A stretch of DNA of 64,000 bases from Pectinophora gossypiella. Its lineage: Eukaryota > Arthropoda > Insecta > Lepidoptera > Gelechiidae. The DNA lies in contig NC_065419.1 in assembly GCF_024362695.1 (NCBI RefSeq), positions 10,354,678 through 10,418,677 of the forward strand, read 5' to 3'. Below the pieces are notes generated by a model. The model searched no databases and had not been told where the DNA came from. It was given only the letters and a program-made list of their open reading frames with translations. Numbering within the stretch: position 1 is the stretch's first letter; every line of letters starts with the position of its first letter. Both the position numbers and the translations under genes were made by a program. This document shows, one piece after another, positions 26,581 to 38,400 of this stretch.

Positions 26581-29189
26581 CTACCATCTTACTTGCTCCG
26601 AAGCTGTAAAACTAATTTTATCTCTCTTTTGGTTCGAGAATTTAGAGATATGAATATGTATGCAAGCACTGCAGTAAGTAATGGACTCTGGGATATAATA
26701 CCGGTCATTTCAATAATATAAACTTTTAAAATAATGTGCAGTTCCTTTATTTTATTCTCAACAGTTTTTAACATCGTCTTACAGTAGGTAGGTATGTGTA
26801 TCATAATTCAAATTTGTTTACAGCAGTTTACTTCATTAGCACCCGTGTTTTAATTAAGATGAATGAGATGAAAATGTATTAAAATTTATAGACCGAGATC
26901 TAAGTATGCTAACGTGTGTAAACTGCTTTCATTGCTATTCACACTGAATATTTCATTTTGATCTCGATATTATTCAAACAGATCAAACTGCATTAATGTA
27001 TGTAAGTATCATTACATTATGAAACGCACACCTTCTGTACTCAAACCCATATGGATTCTACTTAAACAAGATTTATACTAGAATAGGTATTGTTCAACTT
27101 TTTCTAACTTATTAAAACATTGATTTTGCGAGGATGTGTGTATGTCTCAGATTGCATAACGTAAGTATAAAGCACTGCAGTTTCAATTTCAATTGTTTGG
27201 TCATCAGACAATCGATTTGTATTAGAAAATGCAAAATTTATTATACATTGTCCAACCAAGTCTCACCAGCTAGCAAGCACACAGAAGAAGTTGCTTATAA
27301 AACCTGTCAGCAAGAACGATGGGCTGTTTAAATACCAGAAAGATATTTTCCACTTGAAGTAAGACAGCTCTTGGAAGTTTTCTTTACAGTATTATGATCT
27401 GTGTCTATTATGTTTGTTGAAGCAGTAGATTCCTCGTTTGACATAGCAATCTTCCCAAAAATAATACCTCTATTTCAACTTAGAACATCCATCATCCTGT
27501 ATTGGTCAAGGAAACCGTACTAACGTATATAAAGAAATTACTGTACCCATGTTTACACATTTCTGTGAAAAACCAATACCAGTATGCAATTAACGATATC
27601 AAAGCATTTGAAGCGGCAACGCTTTGTCTCGATAACAATCATTCGGCTCGCATGTGATAAGATTGGTGTTATCACTTGATGGCGAAGATTAACTACTATT
27701 TGCTCAGCAATTATACCGCAAGCCGCTTCTACAGTGTCACAGTTACCCTTTGTTGTTGTCAGTTGAATGATAAAAGCTGATATTGGATGTATATCGTCGA
27801 GGCCTTGTTGATGTTCTACAGATATTACTGTTTGTTTTAGCAATGCAACCGTTATGTCCAAATTCGAATCGACCTTTTGGAGAATTAAGGCAATTAAGGG
27901 AATTTTTTGATCTTCTACAATCATTAGGCTTTTGATGCTGCTGCTCATTAGGGCTCACACTTACTCCCAAAAGGTGCTTTGACAAATTAACAATGTAAGA
28001 AAATTATGTCACAGTTTGGCTAAAACTCTATCAACATTAATGTATACCTAAATTATTTTAAGTTTAGACAAAGGAATTCTCATAACTAAGTACTTCATTA
28101 ATTTTGGATTTTCGTTGTTTATATGTTGACTGAGGAGAAGGGGTCATCAGTAGTAGTCGACGACTGTACTAGAAACCGTCATCACAACATTGAGGTTGCT
28201 GTTTGGTTTACAACATGTATCGTTGTTTAAATATGAAGTCGCTTTTGCTTTAAGAATTTCAAATAGTTTTTCATAATTATCGTATTAGGGTAAGTATACA
28301 CTTATTTTTTGTTGCCGTTAGCTGTGAAGCATGTAGGTATGTCATCAATGATGCAAACCATGAGTGCAATAGCCAAAGAAAACTATTGATAGAAGTAGAG
28401 TTTTCAAAATCAGTAGTCTTTAAATTTTAAGACCCTACAAGTAGTCCAAATAAAACAAAACCGTGACTAAATTGCAAAGGACATTTACCTATTTAGGAAA
28501 GCTTGTAAAACCACATCTTAATCTAGCATCATAAATCTCCCCACGCAGTACAATGCTACTTGATAATTACTGCGAAACTCAGTGGCAGGAAACGTTAAAC
28601 ACTGGCGTAAAACAGAACAGAACAATAACGCGAACCACAGGCCCGTTAGTTCTCAGAACTGTTTTATTTCTGATACATCTACGTCGAAAACAATAACAAA
28701 CATAACTCCGGTTAATCTACCAGATGACGATAAAACAGGTAGCGATGCGCAAGCGCACCCAGCCTACCCAATTTATTCCACATCCGCTGTATTAAATTAC
28801 TTATTCCATAAAAAAGGGAACTCACAAGGCGTCCGATCGAACGTCAGATGTGTTGTGTCCAACCCTCAGGTAGTTGGAACCCGCAAAGTTTACAAACCAG
28901 GGCTCCAACCGGGCACGTCGCAATTTTTTGTCACATTTCACAGTCCAACCGCAGGCGCAGTGGCATAGAGACAGGTGAATAGGAGATTAGTGGAAGCGCA
29001 CACAACAATAGACGCACTGTACAGGCCATAAAACAGTTAATAGACACAGTGGTGAGCGAAAAAGTTATTGCCCGTTATGCGTCAATCACTGTCAACTATC
29101 ACCATCCGCAGTTTGGTATGCACTGTAATCCACGGTTGTAAATTGTAATGTCACTGGAGTAATAACTGTAGTAATGTGATTAATGTTGA

Positions 29190-29345
29190 TAGCACTTGGC
29201 GCGAAGGCTGCGTGTGCGCAGATGGCGCGCGACTGGTGGGAGTAGAGCGCGCGTACTACCGCGCCTGCGCCATCGGAGGCAGTAGCGCTCCCGTGCCGCT
29301 CCCCTCCCCCGCGCCTAACCGAAGCCTTCCATATTTTTACTTTGG
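29190..29345. promoter_or_regulatory. GC-rich, CpG-dense patch, candidate promoter region
   Basis: About 155 bp dense in GCGCGC, with CCCCTCCCCCGCGCC, flanked by strongly AT-rich DNA. It lies 4.2 kb upstream of the bowl-like start and 3.7 kb downstream of the PDZ-PH gene stop. It is the most distinct GC patch between the two genes, which makes it the best positional candidate for the bowl-like promoter. I see no decisive core-promoter motif on the minus strand. Confidence 0.3.
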
Positions 29346-32300
29346 AGCGATAAAAAAGGGAAGGATATCGCTGGATTGTTTATTTTTCGTGTTAGTAGCT
29401 TATAAGTCGTGTAAATTAACGCCGCCCTCGACTGTTGTAGGGACCGTGAATTTCGACTGTTCGTGCTAATTGATAAATGTTATTTTAATGTTCTTTCTAT
29501 TTGCCTATTCTGAAAAATGTTAGTGTTCATTATATAGACAAGATTTTGTTTTATATTATATACTGTTGTATACAGTACAATCAGAAAGAAGGAGCTGTTT
29601 ATGTAGATTTTTTACACTGTTATAAAATTATGGGTACCCATCTACAAACGAATTAAGTTAAAAGATACACATTTTTGTTTTATCCTTTATTACAACGAAG
29701 TCTATCGATACAGTCACATATATATATTTAAAAAATCGTCTATTTTAAGATTAGTTTTACTCCAATCGTCTTTGATTATTACTATCTCTCCCTTCGATCC
29801 AATAAATATTTCATTAAATTCAAATTAATAAAGATAAACAGTATATAGATACTAGTATTTAATATTACACAATGAATATAAGTTAGATGATTTAGCAAAT
29901 GTAACGATTTTTGGCAATTTACTGGCTTTATAAATAAATTGTAGGGGATAAAATATTTGAATAATTTCAACTCGTACTACTCTCTGCATACTTATTTACT
30001 GAACACATTATAATGACTATTTTTATCTTTTTAAATGTAGATAAATCTAGGATTTACCAATATACTATTTTTAATAACGTGCATTTTATAAATTTGCGAT
30101 ATTTTAAACAAAATGTTTCCTTAGACTTTTAACACTCACTAATGTACAAGGCTACTCTAGTATAAGCATTTTAACGATTCTGTTAATATCAAGTCTTTTT
30201 ATTATTTATATATACTTGAGCTTTTACATGATTATTTATATACATACCTCAATTGTATTTACTTTTTACTATTATTAACCAGTTTAATGCACACTTTTAA
30301 GTCACCTAGAATGGACCGCGTTCTAAGGGGATATATTCGTATAATATTATATAAGATTCATGAATCTCAAATACTTTCACGTGAACGACAAAAAAGTCTG
30401 TAACCCTTTCACAAAATTTATATTTACAATGCTTAAAGAAACATTAAACAATGAAGCTAAAATTACGTACAAATAAGTTTTAATATCTTTAAAATTCACA
30501 ACACTAATAATAATCACATTTATAATTAAAAATACAAGGGTTACAGATAAAATTACTTATAATTATATAATTCTTTAAATTGTGCTTCCCATCAATCACT
30601 AACTACACGTATTCTAATAAACCAACTTTGGCACATCAATAATGTTTAGTTCACTATTACCTTTATCTAATGTATCTACGTTTCACTATTAGTAAATATT
30701 TTTACTAATAATAGGAATATTTTGTCCACTTCTAACTAAATAAACGCCTTGCCTCCACAAACGGTACAATTATGATTGACATTTAAAATAACACTGGCTT
30801 TTATTTGCAACTCGTGTGAAATCTAAAAAAAAAAATAACTTTCGATAGTGAATAACCACACGTATTTTGAAAAATGTAGGTACTTACTTATTTTTTAAAA
30901 GAAATGCAACTTGATTGACCAGTTGTACAGAGTTTCTTTCACAAAAAAGTAGCGAAAACAAGGAAATATTATTCCTATCAGAAGTACTTGCGAATTGTAT
31001 TGTTTTATCTCTGATATGCATAGTGCATAAAAGCCAGTTCAATAAGTACACGATATATTCAGATCAGAAATTCTATTACACATTTTTAATAATTCATTTA
31101 AACGTTCATTATCTCTATCTATATATTTTACGCATTGAAGTATAATATAAGTATATAAATGGTAAAATTAATAGTAAGTAACAACCTACTACTAATTTTA
31201 CCATTTACATACTCTACAGATCTTGGTAACATTTTCCATGTTTAAAACAACTTTTCGCTCTTTTTATGTAAGTATATTTTATATGCCGGAACCGTTTATT
31301 AGTTCAATAATCATCATATTCACAAGTCACATAAAATAGCACAAGCTCTATTGATGACAATTTTATTTGCTTTTACAATGTTTAGATGTCGCAATAGATA
31401 CCGTAATGAGTATACAAAAGTGTAGTTTAGATTTATATATGATAGTATCTATCATTGATATATTTTTTACCTATTTAGATTTACATAGATTAAAGCTATG
31501 TATTTGTTTTAGCCTTGGATGAATCATTTTAGGGTGTTTACGTGCAACTTGTATAAATAGTTGTATTTTATTCCACATGTTATACCCATTTATAATTTGA
31601 TAACATTATGATAAATATTATATTTTACTTTGAATATCTCGACCGTTATTATAACTAATAATGTTATTAAATAGAAGATCAATGTGTGTCTTCCAAACTT
31701 TTTTAATATAGGTATGATTTTGTTTATTTGTTGCTGTTTGTCAACTAAAACAACTCTTAAATAACTCTTAGCTAAAGCTAAAATCATTTGGAGTTCTAAG
31801 TCGTGAAATTATAAGATGCACATTTATTTACGTAAGTACATAAAATATACGATAATTACATTATTTTGTGGCTTAGTACAGGACCTGCCTATATCAACCA
31901 AGACTGAAAAGAAAACTCTATATATGTTTAGCTTAAAATTCAATTTTATGACATGTACCAGTAACTTTCGTACTTCCGTTCAATACCTACCATAATCTTT
32001 CCACTAAATAGGTACTTAAATTTAAACTATTAATTTTACTTAAAAAATGTAAGCGGCCATTATCAGGACGGGAATTAACGTTGTTTGAATGGTACCTAAA
32101 CACTAAGAGCAGCTAACTAAATAAATATGTCTTCCTAAAATATTAACGAGAAATTGATAGCAAAATGAATGCAACATAAGTGTTTGATACAGTACATATT
32201 GAGTGGACCTAAAGGTTTTTTTATTGAACGTAATTTGAATTATCATACGAAATTTGCTTGCAAGTAGATTTGCTAAGAGTATACGATGCTTGAGCTTCCT

Positions 32301-32429
32301 GCATATACTTGTACACAATTAGCTCAAACATCAAAACTAAGTAAATACACAGTAAATTGTCGTCGCCTAAGGCGCTTTGATTTCGATTTTAAAGCGAAGT
32401 TCCTGTTATTTTATTTATATTAAGATTCT

Positions 32430-32680
32430 GTTACTGCTAAAGACCCAGCGCTTACCGCTATCGGACCTCTGGAGTCGATTATTTATTCAAATATGATCCT
32501 TTCAGACGACGCCCTGAGCCAATGTTTGCGCCCAACTTGGTACCGTCAAGCATGTCGTCTTAAATTTTGTACCGAGTGAGAACCCTCAGTGCTCCTCATT
32601 TGTCCGAACAAGTAGTTAATGTCATTTGCGATAAATCTACAATAAGACACGTCAAAAAAGAAAAACACAAAAGCCTGTTC
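32430..32680 (+). repeat. Dispersed repeat, family R1 (longest plus-oriented copy)
   Basis: It shares AGCGCTTA...GCTATCG, GACGACGCCCTGAGCC, GCGCCCAACT, GAGAACCCTCAG and CATTTGTCCGAACAAGTAG with the inverted copy at 60.90-61.13 kb, and the second half with 11.69-11.80 kb. Substitutions are spread throughout, suggesting old insertions. The 65-codon ORF across it is a by-product. Confidence 0.65.
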
Positions 32681-32871
32681 AGCACCCATACCCCCGCGAA
32701 TGTGTCCTTTAGACCCTATTACATTTCAAGTGAGCGTATAAGTCGTTTAAACTTCAAGCTATAGATAAGTTACGGGTAGACACGGGGAATTTTAAAGCTC
32801 CCAAGAACGCACTCAATATGGTTGGACAGTTAGAACAACGTCAAAACTGCAGATCCACAATTCACTTGCAA

Positions 32872-32877
32872 TTTATT
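32872..32877 (-). terminator. Candidate polyadenylation signal of the PDZ-PH gene
   Basis: Minus-strand AATAAA about 176 bases downstream of the stop codon at 33053-33055. It is the first clear canonical hexamer after the gene. Other AATAAA matches occur further on in this AT-rich region, so usage is uncertain. Confidence 0.3.
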
Positions 32878-33052
32878 ATAGAGCTTTTCAATATTATCCA
32901 CAACATCGTCCATTTAGAGCCACTAAAAATGCACTGTACCTCAATATCACAAGAGTGTAGGTTGAAAAGAAATAAGTAAATAAATAAGGAATAAATTTAA
33001 TGGAACTAAATCATATGAAATCAAATGAATCGTCTTTGGTAATGGTTCTTCG

Positions 33053-35454
33053 TCAACCGGCCTTCATCCATCTGTCTATGGAGTATTCCAAAGCTGCCAT
33101 CCACCTGAAAAATAAAGAAAGTTATACGAAATCACCGTAACCTATTTTAATTTTTTAATGAATGTTCTAAATGATTAAAGAACAGACTCCTCTTCTTTCG
33201 TGTGGGTTGTGAGAGCAATGACCGACCTCATCAACCCTAGTATTAGGGTTACTATTGAGCCGCCAAAGACCTCTGACATGGCTCATGCTTAACGTGCCAA
33301 TCGAAGCACGAATCGTATTATTTTCAGATAATCTTAAGCAGAGGTGTATATACAGGATATTAGTGACATCGTATCAACGTGGCAACTTTGAAGGATGATT
33401 CAGACCATGATATCAATTGGTATTTTCCGTCGGAAAAGTATGGAAAATAATTTAAAAAGACACAAAAAATTTCATGAATTTTTCAAAAGGAAAATCCACT
33501 TTATATCAACTCAGATTCAAGGTCTGAAATATTCCCATCAGTATTTGTTACGACGACTAACATCCTATCTACTTGTATGGCTACTCGTGTGTATTTGTAC
33601 AGGGTGTAAATGACATCGTAACAAATATTGATGGGGATGATTCAGCTCATTATTCTGAGTTCATATCAAGTGGAATAAACTCTTCGCCAGCTACGAGCCT
33701 AATTGCCATTACCCGGGCACAAATCCTGGAATAATGGATTAATCCTGATATCAAGTGCGTATGATCCAATCATGACTCAAAAAAGTCGAATCTAGTGGTT
33801 TAGACCCCGACCCGATATCTAAGGGACGCGTTCTCCGAACAGCCACCCGGATTATCCACGCGGATTTTTGAAAGATGATAATTATCCTTTTAAAATATAA
33901 TGTGATAACCGTACCGTTTCTTGTCCATTTCAGACTCAGTGTGGAAGTAAAAGTGTCGTTGTTTGGGCTCTGTGGGCATCACTTCGAAGGCGTATTTCTT
34001 TCCACCTGGTGCACACGTCTGGATTCTGTAGCCGTGGAGGCAAGCCATACCTGTTGAGGATTAATATAACACTCGTGAGGGCTTTTGAAAAAGTAATGTC
34101 TAAGATCAACAGAAGATATGATGCATATGATTAAAACAGGAACAACGTTGTTCTTAAAGAAGATAGATCCGAGAATACGCTTGTTGGGTGTGAGCTATTG
34201 AAAGATATTAAGTATAATATTATATTCTTCTATCGTATGGGTTGTGAGGTGAATGAACGACCTTATCAATCCTAGTTTCAGGGTTACATGGCTTATGTAA
34301 CGACTGCGTACTTACAGCAGTAAGTAGTAACCGGGACCAAAGGCTTAACGTGTTTTTCGAATCACGGATCATTTTACTTTCGGACAATCGGATGACCAGC
34401 ATGTACTTAACCAAACAAGGAATTACAAAGTGAATTTTGTGACATATCCCCGCCGGGTATGGTACCCGGGACCTCCGGTATGTGAGCCCAACACTAAACC
34501 ACTCCATCATGGAGGCTATTAGTCGGGGAAAAGATATTATAATTATTAATAGTTGTATTATTTACCCAATCTTACTGTCAATGTTGCTTGACTTTAAGTA
34601 GCTAGTGCAGTAAAACGTTATTATTTTGCACTTATGACATGTGTGTGGGCTATTAGCGTCGCTGTATTAAAAGTGAAATAAAATGACGTGTATCTACGTC
34701 AATGGTGCGCTAGTAGGTAGCTCATCTACAATTTAAGAGCCACGCTCTTGTCGATGTAGTATTCTTCATTCTTGTCTATCAAAGGCAATTCTTTCACTTC
34801 CTATAAGGTACTACGTTCGCCTTCTCTTCAATCTATTCCAAGTAAGCTCTTCTTAGTCTTCCCCTTCCTCTCTTTCCTTGTAGGTTCCCTTCTATGATGT
34901 TTTTAATAAATTCGTCGTGTCTTATTAAATGTCCAATCATCTTGCCTTTTTGGCCCTCAATAACTCTCAATATTTAGTAAGTAGATACTATAATATACTA
35001 AATCGTCATTTTGTAGTGAAAACGTAAGCGTCTTTTAAAACTGACATTATGAAGCGATTGTAATCAACAAAACTCGATCTTATTTAATTAAATTCATTTC
35101 GGGGAAAAAAAAATATTACCAATTTTTACCTGAATTGAAACCAACGAAGTTTTGTTAGTAATAATCACATGCGAAAGTATTTTTTTCAAACAGATGCTTA
35201 CGAGGTTTTCGCTGTAAAATACTGTGAAATACAAAATCCTTGTATTAAAATATAATGCAATACTTACCGAATGCACTCTTACTGTTAGCATCATTGTAGA
35301 AGTAAAGACAAGCATCTTTGAGGACGCAGTAGCGTTTGGCCCAGGACTTCCATTTGGAGCCAAGCTTCATCAGGTAGCCGAAGCAGTCTGGTCGAGGAAT
35401 AGAAGATGGTGGCAGCTTCATGTTCCTCATTGTCACTTCTAGCCAACCGTCGCG
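33053..35454 (-). CDS. PDZ-PH gene, second PH domain and C-terminus (last three exons)
   Basis: Exons 35454-35268, 34050-33915 and 33104-33053 join at phases 1 and 2. After RDGWLEVTMRNMKLPPSS the PH fold starts FGYLMKLGSKWKSWAKRYCV and continues LKDACLYFYNDANSKSAFG. It goes on through ACLHGYRIQTC, YAFEVMPTEPKQRHFYFHTE and the terminal helix DKKRWMAALEYSIDRWMKAG, then stops. The K-x-G-S-K-W-K-S-W-x-K-R pattern in the beta1-beta2 region is basic and typical of lipid-binding PH domains. The protein ends three residues after the helix. Confidence 0.92.
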
Positions 35455-38400
35455 CTGTTAACAGAATATTGACAATGTAGCAATTGATGTAGTTTTTTTT
35501 TAATTTCTCGGTAAGTGTGGGCTGGAGGTGGGAATCCTTGATTAAAGACTTGAGAGATTAGTGGGGCTGCAGTACCAACTTTTGTTTTTAGAGCTGCAGT
35601 CTCCAAAATAAGAATAGCCCTGCAGAAGAGAGGCGCGGCGCATTGATCGGCATCTATGCCTACTCGGTACGATAGTGCACTTTATGTGTATCAGAGTGCA
35701 ATTGTGGTTTATTATAATTACATTAAGCTACCTTGTGTATATTGTCACGTATGTGATTCCTCTAAATGTTTTTATTTTTTTATTTGTTTTAATGCGACGA
35801 ATGGGTGTCAAAACAAAACACTGTGGTTTAGAGGCATCATTCAAACCATGTACATAGATTTAGAATTTAATGAAAATAAAGCAAAAAAGAGGAAGAAAAG
35901 GCAATAAATTAATATTTTTGTTATAATTATTAGGCACTGGTTACTACTGTCAGTGGTATAACAATTAGCTTGGTTGGAGAGTGTCCCGACATTAGTTATT
36001 CGAAGTAAATTATATAGAAAGCCATTATTTATTATTAATATTCTGAAATAAATAACCTAGTATCTGGTATCCAAGTCCAGATCGGCAAGTGTCATACTTC
36101 GTTGGAAGAAATTTTAAGTCAATAGAAAGTTTGGGCAGTAATTATTGATGTATGCAGCTTGGTTGGTACCTATTTTAAAACTAAAAATTGAAAGCTGCCT
36201 ATGGTCTTTTCATGGAAAACAGTAAAATATACGCAATTTTTCTTCCTATGACATAATATTTCTCTTCTAGATGGCAATTATAATGTTATCAACATAAAAA
36301 GAAGATAAAAAGTAACAAATTCGCAACATCGTTTGTCATACTGAATGTAAATTGTTGAATTTTCCAAAAACATTTATAGCTTTACGACTACATGCTTTAG
36401 CGGAAGTGCGAACCAGTATACAAATGTTCAACTCGACAATAATCCGTAGCCGCTAAAATTGGCGGCAATAAACGCGAAAACCTGTTTTAGATGAAATCTT
36501 TGCACCGGACAAGCTAAGCGGCCACAATTTTTATCTGTTTATACCATAGCAGCGCCATCTAGCGAAACTGCGTTGAACTACTTGGAGTATTTGAAAAGGA
36601 AGTGGTACACCGTAGAGTATGGTAGAGATTGAGAGAGTGTATGCTACTTCAAACATAAAATAGATGGAATTCCATTGATGTACAATAATATAAGATACTA
36701 TCATAATTCAGTAACTATTAAGTAGGTAATATCAAGCGTGGCGTTGTATTAAAAAAAATGTTGATAAGTAGTGTGTAAAAAATGATATTTATTAGCTCTA
36801 TCATATTGACACCTCCTATTTTACATTCCAATTAGTCTGTTAAATCTATCACATATTTTGTATTTAGTAATAAAACTTATCACAATAATATCAAAGTACT
36901 GCCTGCTTTTATAGAAGACTAAGTTAATTTCATATAAGTACCTAAACATTTACCTGGTTACTAGCATCAATAGCGTGTGCGAGCACCGCGCGCCATCTAG
37001 CGGACGCCTCGGCAGTGTCGGCCGCGAGTTGCAACCGCGTCCCGCCGCCGCGCTGCAGTCGGAACCCATGAGGCCTACCCGTATCTTCCTCTGTCAGCTG
37101 GTAGTTGACCAGCATTAGTGCTCCTACTGGATGGATACTCTGGAATTGGGAAAGAAAATTTTAGCTTACACTTTTATACGTATAAATGTTCTGAGTTTAT
37201 ATATAGAAATATATATAGAAAAGTAATCGTCGTCATCACCATTTGATTATTGACCTATTTACATTTACTAATTTTAAAATATGCTAGTTAATGCCCTGAA
37301 AAAGAGTTGGTATATATTTTTCAAGATCCTTCTGAGGTTAAAATGGTGATAATAAGGATGTTTACTATTAAATTAATGACATGTAAACTAGGACTTACAG
37401 AATCCGTCTTATAGTAGTATAAGCAGTTATCCCTCTTCAAGACGAACCAGCGGCGGGTCCACCGAGGGGGGTGGTGGGGTCGGAGAGGGGCCGCTCTCCA
37501 TAGGTACCCGGAGTACAGCGCTGCTGGACCCCCCTCATGGGCTAGAGACGCTACCACTTCGCATGTTCTGGCAACCTGGTACGTAGAAAATGAGACATAA
37601 GATTACGAATTCAGAACATGTAAGTTAAAAAAAGAATATAAAACTAGGTAGACTTTCATCAAAGAAAAATCAATATTCATTTCGCGGCTTAGTTTTGGAG
37701 AGTACAAAACATTCGATAATTAAATAATCAAACATGGAAATGTTATAGAAAAGTAAAAAAAAGCGTGCGGAACATAATTTTTGCTTGATTTACATAAGTA
37801 CATAAGTTTTCCTTAAGTGAAGTGACATGCATTAGTTATAAAGAACTAAGAAAACGTTTTATCTTATAATAGATTCGCAGAATTTTAAGAAGGTATTTCC
37901 ATCAACCGTGTCAATACCTCAAGGATTAACAAATAAGTAAATACTTTTGAACAGGAAAGAGATTACAATAATATCATAATAATGATAGTGAACTCGTGAC
38001 TAACCTCCAATTCTAGTATTTCCGAACCGGAATGGGCTATTTTTACCACTTCAGAATGTGTCTTATCTAAAACATTGATCCCTGTGAAACAAACAAGTCG
38101 ATTAATTTAATATCTTATTAAAAAAACTTGCTACCTACCTTATCTTTATTAGCATAAAATATGTTGTGTAATGTGTATGGTAGCTATCATTCATGTAAAC
38201 ACAATATTCTATAAGTATTTTCTGTTTGTCAGAAGATTCTAATGCATGTTAGAAAATTAAAATTAGCTTTAGTCTTAAATTCATCTTTGTTTTTAAAATG
38301 TACTATATTGTGGTTCATAATATCTACGGAGTCAAAGATATAATATTATAATATCGTTTAAAGTTAATCACATTGTTCTATAATTACTATTTAGCTTTTT

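Larger units (their letters stand above)
24978..33052. other. Region upstream of the Bowl-like gene; no coding gene seen
   Basis: Bounded by the acceptor of the first bowl-like coding exon and the stop codon of the PDZ-PH gene. At least one noncoding 5' exon of the bowl-like gene must lie upstream because 24978-24979 is an acceptor. Candidates are the GC-richer patches at 26.43-26.58 and 29.19-29.34 kb. A 131-codon minus ORF (27553-27948) and a 128-codon plus ORF (28582-28968) have no family likeness. From 29.5 to 32.4 kb the sequence is AT-rich and featureless. Confidence 0.6.

Noticed and set aside
27553..27948. 131-codon minus-strand ORF upstream of the Bowl-like gene
   Set aside because: No domain or family signature, another frame is open over the same bases, and there are no splice or promoter signals. 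It is best read as a chance ORF or a decayed element.
28582..28968. 128-codon plus-strand ORF
   Set aside because: The composition resembles translated noncoding DNA, with no conserved motif, and it is alone on the plus strand.
35656..35907. 83-codon plus ORF in the PH2 intron
   Set aside because: AT-rich intronic sequence on the opposite strand without protein signature.
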